This document shows, one piece after another, positions 44,473 to 54,497 of a stretch of DNA of 64,000 nucleotides; the first letter of the stretch is position 1, and each line of letters opens with the position of its first letter. Origin of the DNA: Ferranicluibacter rubi (GTDB lineage: Bacteria; Pseudomonadota; Alphaproteobacteria; Rhizobiales; Rhizobiaceae); the NCBI RefSeq assembly GCF_011603255.1, contig NZ_JAANCM010000001.1, positions 682,001-746,000 of the forward strand. Reading direction: 5' to 3'. A model generated the notes under the pieces. It searched no databases, was not told the DNA's origin, and saw nothing but the letters and a program-made list of their open reading frames with translations. The translations under genes were made by a program, and so were the position numbers.

Positions 44473-45369
44473 ATGCCCGAACTGCCCGAGGTCGAAACGG
44501 TCCGTCGCGGCCTTGCGCCCGTGATGGAGGGCGCGCTGATCACCCGTGCGGAGGTGCGCCGGGCGGACCTGCGTTTTCCGTTTCCGCCCGATTTCGCCCA
44601 CCGCATCGAGAACCGGCGGATTCTCGCTCTGTCGCGCCGGGCGAAATATCTGCTCATCGAACTCGACAATGACGACGTCGTCATCGCGCATCTCGGCATG
44701 TCCGGTTCGTTCCGCGTGGTCGAGGCGGCGTCCACGGATGCCGAGACGCCGGGTGACTTTCATCATCCCCGGGGCAAGGACGAGCGGCACGACCATGTCG
44801 TCCTTCATCTTCTCTCGGACCGCGGGCCCGTGCAGGTGATCTACAACGATCCGCGCCGGTTCGGCTTCATGGACATCGGACCGCGCGAGACGCTGGCGTC
44901 CCATGCCTTCTTCCGGCAGCTCGGCGAGGAGCCGACAGGCAACCGGCTCGATGCCGCCTATCTCGCCGGCCGCTTTGCCGACAAGGCGCAGCCGTTGAAA
45001 TCGACGCTGCTCGACCAGCGGGTCATTGCCGGGCTCGGCAATATCTATGTCTGCGAGGCGCTCTGGCGGGCGCGACTGTCGCCGCTGAAGGCCTCGGGAA
45101 AGCTGGTGGACGCCAAAGGGCGGCCCCGCGCGCCGCTGGTCGTGCTGACGGAGGCGATCCGCGCCGTCATTGCCGACGCGATCGCAGCCGGCGGGTCGTC
45201 GTTGCGCGACCATATCCAGACCGACGGCTCGCTCGGCTACTTCCAGCACACCTTCGCCGTCTACGACCGGGAGGGCAAACCCTGTGCACGACCGGGCTGC
45301 GACGGCACCATTGCCCGGATCACGCAGGCGGGACGCTCGACATTCCACTGCGCTTCGTGTCAGGTGTAG
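44473..45369 (+). CDS. mutM: Formamidopyrimidine-DNA glycosylase
   Basis: 298 residues. [20 protein letters not shown] gives the catalytic Pro (N-terminal after Met removal) and Glu. [13 protein letters not shown] and [13 protein letters not shown] follow, then the helix-two-turn-helix [16 protein letters not shown] and the C-terminal zinc finger [19 protein letters not shown]...CASC. Excises 8-oxoguanine and FaPy lesions. AAAGGAC precedes the ATG at 44473. The mutM-rpsT-dnaA order is characteristic of rhizobial chromosomes. Confidence 0.96.
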   Translation: MPELPEVETVRRGLAPVMEGALITRAEVRRADLRFPFPPDFAHRIENRRILALSRRAKYLLIELDNDDVVIAHLGMSGSFRVVEAASTDAETPGDFHHPRGKDERHDHVVLHLLSDRGPVQVIYNDPRRFGFMDIGPRETLASHAFFRQLGEEPTGNRLDAAYLAGRFADKAQPLKSTLLDQRVIAGLGNIYVCEALWRARLSPLKASGKLVDAKGRPRAPLVVLTEAIRAVIADAIAAGGSSLRDHIQTDGSLGYFQHTFAVYDREGKPCARPGCDGTIARITQAGRSTFHCASCQV

Positions 45370-45414
45370 CGGCAACCTCGCATATCCGCTGTCGATGCCG
45401 CTTGAAATAGCGCG

Positions 45415-45442
45415 TTGACGAAATGGGCGTTTGCGTCTATAC
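45415..45442 (+). promoter_or_regulatory. Promoter for rpsT
   Basis: TTGACG (45415-45420) and CTATAC (45437-45442) are 16 bases apart (17 to the overlapping TATACG). This is a close match to the rhizobial housekeeping consensus and leaves a 5' leader of about 120 nt. Confidence 0.75.
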
Positions 45443-45570
45443 GGCGCCCACAGTTTGGGAAGCCACGTTGCAGGTTTCTCGCTATTGCCTCCGAAGAGCT
45501 TGGATGACAGGTCGCAGTGACCCGACACGGCGAGGCGGAGGTGCTTGTCAGAATCTGAAGAGAGAAACCC

Positions 45571-45837
45571 ATGGCCAATACAACTTCGGCGAAAAAAGCG
45601 ACCCGCAAGATCGCCCGTCGCACCGAGATCAACAAGTCGCGCCGCTCGCGCGTTCGCAACTTCCTCCGCAAGGTCGAAGAAGCCATCGCTTCGGGCGACC
45701 AGACCGTTGCCCAGGAAGCCCTGCGCGTTGCACAGCCCGAGCTGATGCGCGCTGCCAGCAAGGGCGTCGTGCATGCCAACACGGCATCGCGCAAGGTTTC
45801 GCGCCTGGCCAGCCGCGTCAACGCACTGTCGGCTTGA
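45571..45837 (+). CDS. rpsT: 30S ribosomal protein S20
   Basis: 88 residues, very basic, all helical: [60 protein letters not shown]. Matches S20 over its length. It binds 16S rRNA in the body of the small subunit. The long leader between promoter (45415) and ATG could hold autogenous control as in E. coli rpsT, but no defined structure was identified. A strong terminator follows at 45867. Confidence 0.98.
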   Translation: MANTTSAKKATRKIARRTEINKSRRSRVRNFLRKVEEAIASGDQTVAQEALRVAQPELMRAASKGVVHANTASRKVSRLASRVNALSA

Positions 45838-45866
45838 AGCTTCATCATTTCATCTATTGAGAGAGC

Positions 45867-45892
45867 GGCCCGGTCATCGACCGGGCCCTTTC
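45867..45892 (+). terminator. rpsT terminator
   Basis: GGCCCGGTC (45867-45875) and GACCGGGCC (45879-45887) form a 9-bp stem with a 3-base loop, followed by CTTTC. The T run is short. Confidence 0.7.
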
Positions 45893-46818
45893 GATTCGTA
45901 CGCCGGCTTTTTCGGCCGATCGTGCCCCATGACGACTTCATGTCATGCGTATGAACAAATATTCCCCACATTAACAACAGCTTGCGAAGGTTTGTGACAG
46001 GCCGGCCTCATATTGGCCGCCGCCTTTGCAGGGAATCTGAGTCAAGCGATTTTTTATTTTTCTTGCTTTTTGGGGCGGCCTTGGAGCCTTCAAAAACAAA
46101 GCCTTTGATTCGACTGCGATTCTCAAAAGGCGGCTTCGGGCAGTTGCAAAACGCTGCCTGAGAGTCAACGGGCAAGGCCTCGCGACCCGTAAAAATGGCG
46201 ATTGATCTTGGGTCATGATCCTGCCTAAATGCTTTCAGCAAGAGACGTGGGACAGCGAGTTTTCGATGTCGGCAGCAGACCCTGACAAGGGCCCGTTAAG
46301 CCTCCGCAACTCTTGAACTGGGGTGGACATCACAATTTTCCATCAGCTTAAAGCTTGCCTCACCCTGTCCGGTTCGCCGTACGGGAACGAGAAACTGCAT
46401 CTTAAGGTTGAGGGCGATATTGAACCTCGGACGGCCCTTCCAGGCCGTTGGCCGGCTGCGACAGCCGTGGTGGGAGATCACGCCCGGCGGATGCGCCGGA
46501 GGAAAGTGCTGATGCAGGACGCCTCGAACCTTCACAGGTTTCGAGAAAAGATTGCAGCAGTCGAGACGGCAGCGATGTCTGGCATGGCGGAAACGACATG
46601 CGGCGCGCTGGAACGGTCCCACGGCAAGCGGGGACCTGGATGGCGGAAGGTCGAACAGGCCGATGCCGGACGGGTTTGACGGGGGACCTGAGCGAGCGGG
46701 AAACGAGGGTCCCGGCCGTTCGAACGAGACCATGGTGATGCCGCGTTTCCGCGGCACATCCGACAACAGACTGCCGGCGACGATAGCCGGCATCGGGACA
46801 GACATTGGAAGGCGGCAC
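45893..46818. other. dnaA upstream region with GANTC cluster
   Basis: No supported gene lies in this 926-bp gap; open frames here are short and compositionally odd, although the dnaA frame itself is open back to 46552. Five GANTC sites lie at 46033, 46039, 46107, 46118 and 46162, plus one at 45893. A T-rich tract (GATTTTTTATTTTTCTTGC) occupies 46048-46067. One degenerate DnaA-box-like TTCCCCACA is at 45962. The region probably carries the dnaA promoter and long leader; I cannot place the promoter with confidence. Confidence 0.55.
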
Positions 46819-48375
46819 ATGCTTGGAAATTCGGTGACCTCGGGGCGCACATTCGCTGGCGGCGAACATGCTCGGCCGATCAAGAGCGGGCAGATCGAAC
46901 AGACGACAGGAGAGCAGGCCATTATGACCCAGAGCGCACTTTTCGATCGGGTCAGCGCTCTTCTCAAGGCCCAGGTCGGGCCTGACGTCTTTGCAAGCTG
47001 GTTCGGCCGGCTGAAGCTGCACTCGATGTCCAAGAGCGTCGTGCGCCTCTCCGTGCCCACCACCTTTCTCAAATCCTGGATCAACAACCGTTACCTCGAC
47101 CAGATCACCACGCTCTTTCAGCAGGAAGACGCCGAGATCCTCAAGGTCGAGATCGTGGTGCGCAGCGCCATGCGCGGCACCCGTGCGCCGATCGAAGCCG
47201 ACATCACCGTCGGCGATGCCGCGACATCCGCGCCGGCCGCCGCCACCGCTCGCAGAAACGCTGCACAGAGCCTTGGACACCATGCGACGGCAGCCCTGCC
47301 GGCTGCCGCAAAGCTTCCCGTCGCCACGCCGCTCTTCGGTTCGCCGCTCGATCCGCGCTACAGCTTTGCAAGCTTCGTCGAGGGCTCTTCCAACCGCGTC
47401 GCACTCGCGGCCGCCAAGACGATCGCGGAAGCCGGTGCGGGTGCCGTGCGGTTCAATCCGCTCTTCATCCACTCGTCCGTCGGCCTCGGCAAGACGCACC
47501 TTCTGCAGGCCATCGCCATCGCTGCGATCCAGAGCCCGCGCGCCTCGCGCGTCGTCTATCTCACGGCCGAATATTTCATGTGGCGCTTTGCCACCGCCAT
47601 CCGCGACAACGACGCCCTGTCGCTGAAGGAGACGCTGCGCAATATCGACCTGCTCGTCATCGACGACATGCAGTTCCTGCAGGGCAAGTCGATCCAGCAC
47701 GAGTTCTGCCATCTGCTCAACATGCTGCTCGACAGCGCCAAGCAGGTCGTCGTCGCGGCCGACCGTGCGCCGTGGGAGCTGGAATCGCTCGATCCGCGCG
47801 TCCGCTCGCGCCTGCAGGGCGGCGTCGCCATCGAGATGGACGGCCCGGATTACGAGATGCGTCTGGAAATCCTGAAGCGCCGCCTGGATGTGGCGCGCGA
47901 GGAAGACCCGTCGCTCAACATTCCCGCCGATATTCTGAGCCACGTCGCCCGCAGCATCACCGCCAGCGGCCGTGAGCTGGAAGGCGCGTTCAACCAGCTC
48001 CTGTTCCGCATGTCCTTCGAGCCGCAGCTCTCGATCGAGCGCGTCGACGAACTGCTCGGCCACCTCGTCAATGCCGGCGAGCCGCGCCGCGTGCGGATCG
48101 AGGACATCCAGCGCGTCGTCGCCAAGCATTACAACGTCTCGCGCCAGGAACTGGTCTCCAACCGGCGCACCCGCGTCATCGTCAAGCCGCGCCAGATCGC
48201 CATGTATCTGGCCAAGACGCTGACGCCCCGCTCCTTCCCGGAAATCGGCCGCCGTTTTGGCGGACGCGATCACACGACGGTGCTGCATGCGGTGCGCAAG
48301 ATCGAGGACCTGATTTCGGGCGATACCAAGCTCAGCCACGAGATCGAGCTTCTGAAGCGCCTGATCAACGAATAG
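46819..48375 (+). CDS. dnaA: Chromosomal replication initiator DnaA
   Basis: 518 residues from the chosen start. Domain [21 protein letters not shown] with [21 protein letters not shown] variable Ala-rich domain II spans about residues 135-180. Domain III has Walker [13 protein letters not shown], Walker [13 protein letters not shown] and the box VII-like Arg finger. Domain IV carries the DnaA signature [25 protein letters not shown] 7 bases before ATG 46819 supports this start; ATG 46924 (AGGAGA before it, 483 aa) would begin just at domain I and remains possible. Initiates replication and acts as a transcription factor. Confidence 0.95.
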   Translation: MLGNSVTSGRTFAGGEHARPIKSGQIEQTTGEQAIMTQSALFDRVSALLKAQVGPDVFASWFGRLKLHSMSKSVVRLSVPTTFLKSWINNRYLDQITTLFQQEDAEILKVEIVVRSAMRGTRAPIEADITVGDAATSAPAAATARRNAAQSLGHHATAALPAAAKLPVATPLFGSPLDPRYSFASFVEGSSNRVALAAAKTIAEAGAGAVRFNPLFIHSSVGLGKTHLLQAIAIAAIQSPRASRVVYLTAEYFMWRFATAIRDNDALSLKETLRNIDLLVIDDMQFLQGKSIQHEFCHLLNMLLDSAKQVVVAADRAPWELESLDPRVRSRLQGGVAIEMDGPDYEMRLEILKRRLDVAREEDPSLNIPADILSHVARSITASGRELEGAFNQLLFRMSFEPQLSIERVDELLGHLVNAGEPRRVRIEDIQRVVAKHYNVSRQELVSNRRTRVIVKPRQIAMYLAKTLTPRSFPEIGRRFGGRDHTTVLHAVRKIEDLISGDTKLSHEIELLKRLINE

Positions 48376-48398
48376 GCCGCCTTTCGCGGCAGCACTTC

Positions 48399-48427
48399 AA
48401 GGCGCCGGAGCGATCCGGCGCCTTTTC
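48399..48427 (+). terminator. dnaA terminator
   Basis: AAGGCGCCGGA (48399-48409) and TCCGGCGCCTT (48414-48424) form a perfect 11-bp stem around GCGA, followed by TTCT. It lies between convergent genes and, with AA before it, could act on both strands. Confidence 0.85.
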
Positions 48428-48447
48428 TCGTTGTCCGGAGAGGCTTT

Positions 48448-49866
48448 TCAGAGATCCCGCGCGATGATGTCGTAGAGCGCGCGGATGCCCTGCGCCTCGC
48501 CGCCGACCGGGGCATGCGGACGCTCAGTCGGGTTCCAGCCATAGACGTCGAGATGGACCCAGCCGCTCGTGTCGGCCACGAAACGCTTGAGAAACAAAGC
48601 GGCGGTGATCGCGCCGGCCATGCCGCCGGAGGGGGCGTTGGTGAGGTCGGCGATGCGGGTCGTCACATCTTTTTCGTATCCCTTGAACAGCGGCAGCCGC
48701 CAGAGCGGATCATGGGTGGAGACGCTGGCGCGAGACAGGTCTGCGGCGAGCGCCTCGTCATCGGTGAAGAACGGCGGCAGATCGGGACCGAGCGCGACAC
48801 GTGCAGCGCCGGTGAGCGTCGCCATGTCGATCAGCAAATCGCTCTTGCTTTCGCTGGCATAGGCGAGCGCATCGGCGAGGATCAGCCGCCCTTCCGCATC
48901 CGTATTGTCGATCTGCACGGTCAGACCCTTGCGGGACCGGTAGATATCACCCGGGCGGAAAGCATTGCCGGCTATGGAGTTCTCGACGACCGGAACCAGC
49001 ACGCGCAGCGAGACGTCGAGACCGGCATCCATGATCATCAAGGCGAGACCCATGACGTTGGCGGCACCGCCCATATCCTTCTTCATCAGCAGCATGGAGG
49101 CGGCCGGCTTGATATCGAGGCCGCCGGTGTCGAAGCAGACGCCCTTGCCGACGAGGGTGATCCGTTTGGCGCCCGAGCCCCAGCGCATCTCCAGAAGGCG
49201 CGGCGCCTGCTCGGCCGCCCGGCCGACCGTGTGGATCAGCGGGAAATTCTGCTTGAGCAGGTCCTCGCCGAGGATCGTCGTCACCGTCGCGCCGTAATGC
49301 CTGCCGAGCGCCTGGAAGGCCGCTTCCAGCGCGTCCGGCCCGAGATCGTTGGTGGGTGTGTTGATGAGGTCGCGGACGAGCGTGATGCCTGCCACGGTGC
49401 GCTCGAGCGCGGCGCGGTCGATGCCATCGTCGAGATGGAGCAGCGGACGTTCGCCCGTTTTCGGCTTGTAGCGGTCGAACCGATAGGCGCCGAGCGCAAA
49501 GCCTAGGGCCGCCTGTTCGGCGGGCAGGCTCTCGGAGACGATCCGCCAGCGACCAGGCGGCAGGGAGCGGGCGAGCTTGCCGGTGGCAAACGGTGCATCG
49601 AGCGGCTGGGTGCCGAGACCGAAGAGGGCGCCGCCGAGCCCATCTGCCGCACCGGCGCCGCCGGGGCTGGACGGCACGAGAAGGAGCGCGCCGCTTTCGG
49701 TGGTAAAGCCGGCCTGCCGCGCCCAGTTCCGCAGGAAGGGATCGAGCGTCTCGTTCAGGAGATCGCCGGGCGTCAGAGCATAGACCGGCAAGGACGATCC
49801 CGAGGACGTCGGCCCCTCCCCCGGCGTGAAGGGTGACGGACGGTGATCAAGGGAAAAGGGCGGCAT
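48448..49866 (-). CDS. M17 leucyl aminopeptidase family protein
   Basis: 472 residues. The M17 catalytic domain carries LVGKGVCFDTGGLDIKPAAS (metal and catalytic Lys/Asp), the stretch MLLMKKDMGGAANVMGLALM and the signature NTDAEGRLILADAL. The N-terminal half is a divergent macro-like domain. Member of the PepA/PepB-type leucine aminopeptidases that use two metals in the cytosol; the divergent N-terminus suggests a paralogue rather than PepA itself. The start at 49866 (MPPFSLDHRPSPFTPG) is chosen because GGAG precedes it. Convergent with dnaA. Confidence 0.9.
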   Translation of the reverse strand: MPPFSLDHRPSPFTPGEGPTSSGSSLPVYALTPGDLLNETLDPFLRNWARQAGFTTESGALLLVPSSPGGAGAADGLGGALFGLGTQPLDAPFATGKLARSLPPGRWRIVSESLPAEQAALGFALGAYRFDRYKPKTGERPLLHLDDGIDRAALERTVAGITLVRDLINTPTNDLGPDALEAAFQALGRHYGATVTTILGEDLLKQNFPLIHTVGRAAEQAPRLLEMRWGSGAKRITLVGKGVCFDTGGLDIKPAASMLLMKKDMGGAANVMGLALMIMDAGLDVSLRVLVPVVENSIAGNAFRPGDIYRSRKGLTVQIDNTDAEGRLILADALAYASESKSDLLIDMATLTGAARVALGPDLPPFFTDDEALAADLSRASVSTHDPLWRLPLFKGYEKDVTTRIADLTNAPSGGMAGAITAALFLKRFVADTSGWVHLDVYGWNPTERPHAPVGGEAQGIRALYDIIARDL

Positions 49867-49945
49867 GGGATCTCCTGAAGGCAAGGAACGGCAGCGGCTT
49901 CCGGCCATCTTGCGCCGATGGGGGCGGGTCGGCCGGATGACGTGA

Positions 49946-49977
49946 TTAACACTCTGTTAGGGTTAACAGATTATTGA
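49946..49977. promoter_or_regulatory. CtrA-like sites before tadD
   Basis: TTAA-N7-TTAG (49946-49960) is followed by TTAA-N7-TTGA (49963-49977), each one or two bases from the CtrA box TTAA-N7-TTAA. They end 70 bp before the tadD start. Confidence 0.4.
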
Positions 49978-50047
49978 TGATCGCACGATTTGCGCCGTGA
50001 AAGTTGATGCGTGCCGGTGCTTCCCCCTTCTGTCCGGGAGCTTTGCC

Positions 50048-50914
50048 ATGGTGGCACCACGTTACCAGCCTCATCCGCGGCGCGCGTTCCGCGCATCCGT
50101 CCATCTGTCCCTGTCCGCTATCATCATTTCAGGCCTTCTCGCCGGCTGCGCCTCCCCGCGCAAGGAACTCACCACCGGCTCGATCCCGACGACCGCCTCG
50201 GCCGGTTCGGCTTCCCTGAATGCAGCCTCCATGAATGCCGGGCAGCTGAACGCCGCCGCGCAGAGCCTCGGGAAAGCCTATGAGAAGAACCCTAAGGATC
50301 GCACGGTCGGCCTGAACTACGCCAATGTGCTGCGCATGACCGGGCGCAACGATCAGGCCCTTGCCGTCATGCAGCAGGTAGCGATCCAGTATCCTGCAGA
50401 CCGGGAGGTGCTGGCCGCCTACGGCAAGTCGCAGGCGGCGGCGGGCCAGCTCGACCAGGCGCTCGTGACCGTCGGCCGCGCGCAGACACCGGACCGACCG
50501 GACTGGAAACTGAAATCGGCGGAAGGTGCCATTCTCGACCAGCTCGGCCGCTCGCCGGAAGCCCGCCAGCGCTACCGCGAGGCTCTGGACATCCAGCCGA
50601 ACGAGCCGTCCGTCCTGTCCAATCTCGGCATGTCCTATCTCCTGTCGAAGGACCTGAAGACAGCGGAGACCTATCTGCGCAAGGCGAGCGAACAGCCGGG
50701 CGCCGACAGCGGCGTCCGCCAGAACCTGGCGCTCGCTATCGGCCTGCAGGGCCGCTTTGCCGAAGCCGAGGCCATCGCCCGCCAGGAGCTGTCGCCCCAG
50801 CAGGCCGAGGCGAACGTCGCCTATCTCCGCTCGATCCTGTCGCAGCAGAACGCCTGGCAGAAGCTTGCGAAAGACGGCAAGCCGGCCAAGGCGACGGATA
50901 CCGGAACGAACTGA
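50048..50914 (+). CDS. tadD: TadD-like TPR lipoprotein of the Tad pilus system
   Basis: 288 residues. A lipoprotein signal ends SGLLAGC, Cys34. At least four tetratricopeptide repeats follow (LGKAYEKNPKDRTVGLNYANVL, LAAYGKSQAAAGQLDQALVT, YREALDIQPNEPSVLSNLGM, YLRKASEQPGADSGVRQNLA). TadD is thought to help secretin assembly as a pilotin-like factor. The ATG at 50048 is preceded by GGGAG at a good distance; an upstream GTG at 49997 lacks one. It is convergent with tadC, a terminator lies between them, and CtrA-like sites precede it. Confidence 0.88.
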   Translation: MVAPRYQPHPRRAFRASVHLSLSAIIISGLLAGCASPRKELTTGSIPTTASAGSASLNAASMNAGQLNAAAQSLGKAYEKNPKDRTVGLNYANVLRMTGRNDQALAVMQQVAIQYPADREVLAAYGKSQAAAGQLDQALVTVGRAQTPDRPDWKLKSAEGAILDQLGRSPEARQRYREALDIQPNEPSVLSNLGMSYLLSKDLKTAETYLRKASEQPGADSGVRQNLALAIGLQGRFAEAEAIARQELSPQQAEANVAYLRSILSQQNAWQKLAKDGKPAKATDTGTN

Positions 50915-50927
50915 GCCTTTTCAACGC

Positions 50928-50964
50928 AAATGCCCCGCATCCTGGCTGGATGCGGGGCATTTCT
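50928..50964. terminator. Bidirectional terminator between tadD and tadC
   Basis: AAATGCCCCGCATCC (50928-50942) and GGATGCGGGGCATTT (50948-50962) form a perfect 15-bp stem with a 5-base loop; A and T runs at the ends fit termination on both strands. Confidence 0.88.
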
Positions 50965-50995
50965 CGTTTGGAGCATCGGCCGGGGAAACCCCCGT

Positions 50996-51964
50996 CTACA
51001 TGCGATCGGCCACCTGAATACCGGCGGGGCCGAGGATGACGGCGATCAGGACCGGCAGGAAGAACAGGATCATCGGAACGGTCAGCTTCGGCGGCAGGGC
51101 GGCAGCCTTCTTCTCCGCCTGGTTCATGCGCTGGTCGCGGCTTTCCTGCGCCAGAACACGCAGCGCCTGGGCGATCGGCGTTCCGTAGCGATCCGCCTGG
51201 ATCAGCGCCTGCGTCACCGCCTTCACATCTTCGATGCCGGTTCGCAGGCCGAGATTTTCGAGCGCGATGCGGCGATCGGGCAGGAAGGACAGTTCGGCCG
51301 TCGTCAGCACCATCTCCTCGGCAAGGGCCGGCGACTGCCCGGCGATCTCGTCGGCGACGCGGCGCATGCCGAGTTCCATGGAGATACCGGATTCCACGCA
51401 GATGAGCAGAAGGTCCAGCGCATCGGGCCAGGCGCGGCGGATGGAGGACTGCCGCTTGCCGATCGCATTGCTGATGATGATGTTGGGCAGGTAGAAGCCG
51501 ACATAAGCCGCCACGATGACGCCGAAAAGGCGCATCGTAAACGGCCTGTCGGCAAAGGCGCCGATGCCGAAGACATAGATGGCAGCCAGACCGAGGAAGA
51601 TGAACGGCAGGACGAAGCGCGCGAAGAGGAAGATGTTGAGCGCGTTCTGCGACCGGTAGCCGGCCATCTTCAGCCGGTTGACGGTCTTGTCGTCCACCAG
51701 CGCCTTGCGCAGGTTCAACCGCTCGACGACCTGCAGCACGGAGGTGTTGTTCTTCGCCCGCAGCGACGCGCGTCCGATGATCTCGTTGTTCAGCCGCGCC
51801 CGTTCGCGCGCGCGGATCTGCTCGCGCTCGGACGCGACGGACTTCATGCGCTTCTGCAGATTGTCGCCTTCGAGGAAGGGGGCTGCCAGCGTGTAGATCG
51901 TGGCCATGACGGCGATGGAGACGAGGACCGCCACGATGGTCGCCGGGGTTAACAAGTCCAGCAT
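50996..51964 (-). CDS. tadC: Tad inner-membrane platform protein TadC
   Basis: 322 residues of the type II secretion F-domain family. A helix near the N-terminus (IVAVLVSIAVMATIYTLAAP), then two around 115-165 (FLFARFVLPFIFLGLAAIYV; LFGVIVAAYVGFYLPNIIIS) and one at the C-terminus (VPMILFFLPVLIAVILGPAG). The GspF-like core with AWPDALDLLLICVESGISME is clear. Partners with TadB to move pilin out of the membrane under CpaF. Last gene of the pilA-cpaA...tadC series on this strand. Confidence 0.93.
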   Translation of the reverse strand: MLDLLTPATIVAVLVSIAVMATIYTLAAPFLEGDNLQKRMKSVASEREQIRARERARLNNEIIGRASLRAKNNTSVLQVVERLNLRKALVDDKTVNRLKMAGYRSQNALNIFLFARFVLPFIFLGLAAIYVFGIGAFADRPFTMRLFGVIVAAYVGFYLPNIIISNAIGKRQSSIRRAWPDALDLLLICVESGISMELGMRRVADEIAGQSPALAEEMVLTTAELSFLPDRRIALENLGLRTGIEDVKAVTQALIQADRYGTPIAQALRVLAQESRDQRMNQAEKKAAALPPKLTVPMILFFLPVLIAVILGPAGIQVADRM

Positions 51965-51976
51965 GACGCCAAATCC

Positions 51977-52987
51977 CTACATATCGAAGTTGATCATCTG
52001 CCGCATGACGAAGATGCCCATGCTCATCCAGATGGCGGAAATCCCCATGATCAGGTGACCGCGCGGATCGGTGAACAGCACCATGATGTAGTCGGGCGAA
52101 CTGAGGTAGACGAGCAGCGTGACGATGAAGGGCAGCGCCCCGATGATGCAGGCCGATGCCTTGGCTTCCATCGACAGGGCCTGGACCTTCGCCTTCATCT
52201 TGCGGCGCTCGCGCAGCACCTTGGCAAGGTTGCTCAAGGCTTCCGACAGATTGCCGCCCGCCTGCCCCTGGATGGTGATGACGACCGAGAAGAAGTTGAC
52301 CTCCTGCAGCGGCACCGTCTGGATCATCCGCGTGCAGGCCTCCGGCACGGTCATGCCAACGCCCTGCGCATCGATGACCCGGCGGAACTCGGTTTTTACC
52401 GGCTCCTGCCCGTCGCTGGCGATAAGGCGAATCGCGTCGCTGAGCGGCAGGCCCGACTTGATGGAGCGCACCATAACCTCGAGCGAATTGGGAAACTCCT
52501 CGATGAATTTCTTGCAGCGCCGGTTGACCAGGAAGCCGACGATCCAACGGGGCAGACCGAGCGAGGCGAAGATCATGATGCCCAAGGCGATCAGGAACGA
52601 CCCACCGACGATCAGCGCCACGAGAAACGCGACGAAGCCGAGAATGCCGCTGAAGACGTAGAACTGCGTGATCGAGATCGACAGGCCTGCCTGGGTCAGG
52701 CGCACCTTGATGGGTGGCTTGGCGCGCGCCGATTTTTCCTTCTGCTTCTTCTGCAGGTCTTTCAGCGAGTCCTGAACCGATTTCCGGCGCTTGGAAAGCT
52801 CGTTCATGCGGTCGCGGGCGGCCTTGATGTTGACCCGGTCCGTCTCGGCGGCCTTGATCTTGCGAAAGCGGGCATTCGCATTCTTTTCGTCCTGAATGCG
52901 CGAGAACAGGAAGCCGTAGCCGAGGCCCGCCGTCGAGATGGCGGCGAGAACGGCGATGGCGATGATCAAGGGATCGAGACCGAACAT
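51977..52987 (-). CDS. tadB: Tad inner-membrane platform protein TadB
   Basis: 336 residues. N-terminal anchor (IIAIAVLAAISTAGLGYGFL), a charged cytoplasmic stretch (KRRKSVQDSLKDLQKKQKEK), two central helices and a C-terminal helix end. The GspF core SLEVMVRSIKSGLPLSDAIR with VPEACTRMIQTVPLQEVNFF identifies TadB. It is 12 bp from tadC and 4 bp from the ATPase gene, so translation is likely coupled. Confidence 0.93.
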   Translation of the reverse strand: MFGLDPLIIAIAVLAAISTAGLGYGFLFSRIQDEKNANARFRKIKAAETDRVNIKAARDRMNELSKRRKSVQDSLKDLQKKQKEKSARAKPPIKVRLTQAGLSISITQFYVFSGILGFVAFLVALIVGGSFLIALGIMIFASLGLPRWIVGFLVNRRCKKFIEEFPNSLEVMVRSIKSGLPLSDAIRLIASDGQEPVKTEFRRVIDAQGVGMTVPEACTRMIQTVPLQEVNFFSVVITIQGQAGGNLSEALSNLAKVLRERRKMKAKVQALSMEAKASACIIGALPFIVTLLVYLSSPDYIMVLFTDPRGHLIMGISAIWMSMGIFVMRQMINFDM

Positions 52988-52991
52988 CGCC

Positions 52992-54452
52992 CTACTCCTT
53001 GTTCATGGTGTCGAGCGTGGCAGCGAGACGCTTGTCCTCGTTGAAATAGCGGGCGCGATCCCAGAAATGCGGGCGGCCGATGCCCGAACCCTTGTGACGG
53101 CCGACGATCTTGCCGACGGCGTCCTCGCCCTCGATGTCGTAGCGCATCAGGTCCTGCGTGATGATGACGTCGCCTTCCATGCCGACCACTTCGGTGATGT
53201 GGGTGATGCGGCGCGAGCCGTCGCGCAGGCGGGCGGCCTGAATGATGATGTCGATCGAGCCTGAGATGATCTCGCGCACGGTCTTGGCAGGCAGCGTGTA
53301 GCCGCCCATGGCGATCATCGATTCCATGCGGGCGAGGCATTCGCGCGGCGTGTTGGCGTGGATCGTGCCCATGGAACCGTCATGGCCGGTGTTCATGGCC
53401 TGCAGGAGGTCGAACACTTCCGCGCCGCGGACTTCGCCGACGATGATGCGTTCGGGCCGCATGCGCAGGCAGTTCTTGATGAGATCGCGCATGGTGATCT
53501 CGCCCTCGCCCTCGATATTGGGCGGACGGGTTTCGAGACGCACGACGTGGGGCTGCTGCAGCTGGAGTTCGGCGGTGTCTTCGCAGGTGATGACGCGTTC
53601 GTTGGCATCGATATAGGCGGTCAGGCAATTGAGGAGCGTCGTCTTGCCCGAGCCCGTGCCGCCGGAGATGACGACGTTGCAGCGGACCCGGCCGATGATC
53701 TGGAGCAGGACGGCGCCTTCCGGCGTGATCGCCCCGAAGCGCACGAGCTGGTCGAGCTTCAGCTTGTCCTTCTTGAACTTGCGGATCGTCAGCGCCGCGC
53801 CATCGATGGCGAGCGGCGGCGCGATGACGTTGACGCGCGAGCCGTCCGGCAGGCGCGCGTCGCAGATGGGCGAGCTTTCATCGACGCGCCGGCCGACCTG
53901 GGACACGATGCGCTGGCAGATCGACAGGAGCTGGGCATTGTCGCGGAAGCGGACGTCGCTCTCGATCGTCTTGCCATCGACTTCGATGAAGGTCTGCCCG
54001 GCGCCGTTGACCATGATGTCGGCGATATCGTCGCGGGCCAAGAGCGGCTCCAGCGGCCCGTAGCCGAGAACGTCGTTGCAGATATCCTCGAGCAGTTCCT
54101 CCTGCTCGGAGATCGACATGGCGAAGTTCTTGATCGTGATGATATCGTTGACGATATCGCGGATCTCTTCGCGCGCGCTTTCCCCATCGAGCTTGGCGAG
54201 CTGCGACAGGTCGATCGTATCGATCAGCGCCGAGAAGACCTGTGCCTTGGTGTCGTAATAGTCTTCCGTACGGGGCGCGCGCTTGCGCGCTGCCGGTGGT
54301 GCCGGCTGGCGAACGAGGGCGGCTGCATCACGGGCGCTTTCCGCAATCAGAGGAGCCGTGGGCCGCTCCATCACGGCCACGGCCGGCGAGGCCATGACAG
54401 GCGGCGGACTGGCTATCCGGCCGGTGCTGTCGTTTCCGCGTTTACCAAACAT
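52992..54452 (-). CDS. cpaF: Tad pilus assembly ATPase CpaF/TadA
   Basis: 486 residues, secretion ATPase of the GspE/PilT superfamily, CpaF branch. Core motifs are [20 protein letters not shown] (Walker A), [20 protein letters not shown] (Asp box), the stretch [20 protein letters not shown] (Walker B region) and [20 protein letters not shown] (His box). The N-terminal 70 residues are Pro/Ala-rich and unstructured-looking. It powers both extension and retraction in the Tad system. Genes for the platform proteins follow directly. Confidence 0.95.
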   Translation of the reverse strand: MFGKRGNDSTGRIASPPPVMASPAVAVMERPTAPLIAESARDAAALVRQPAPPAARKRAPRTEDYYDTKAQVFSALIDTIDLSQLAKLDGESAREEIRDIVNDIITIKNFAMSISEQEELLEDICNDVLGYGPLEPLLARDDIADIMVNGAGQTFIEVDGKTIESDVRFRDNAQLLSICQRIVSQVGRRVDESSPICDARLPDGSRVNVIAPPLAIDGAALTIRKFKKDKLKLDQLVRFGAITPEGAVLLQIIGRVRCNVVISGGTGSGKTTLLNCLTAYIDANERVITCEDTAELQLQQPHVVRLETRPPNIEGEGEITMRDLIKNCLRMRPERIIVGEVRGAEVFDLLQAMNTGHDGSMGTIHANTPRECLARMESMIAMGGYTLPAKTVREIISGSIDIIIQAARLRDGSRRITHITEVVGMEGDVIITQDLMRYDIEGEDAVGKIVGRHKGSGIGRPHFWDRARYFNEDKRLAATLDTMNKE

Positions 54453-54497
54453 GGCTGTTCACCTGATCCCGTCTCATCGTCGCGTTCCCTCCCCGGC

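Noticed and set aside
45962-45970. DnaA box (TTCCCCACA)
   Set aside because: Two mismatches to TTATCCACA and no second copy close by, so it was not called as an origin element.
45971-46241. Short minus-strand frames upstream of dnaA
   Set aside because: Two frames overlap each other over the GANTC cluster, with no RBS or recognisable sequence; a regulatory region is the better reading.
46402-48339. Long minus-strand frame opposite dnaA
   Set aside because: Antisense shadow; DnaA motifs are all present on the plus strand.
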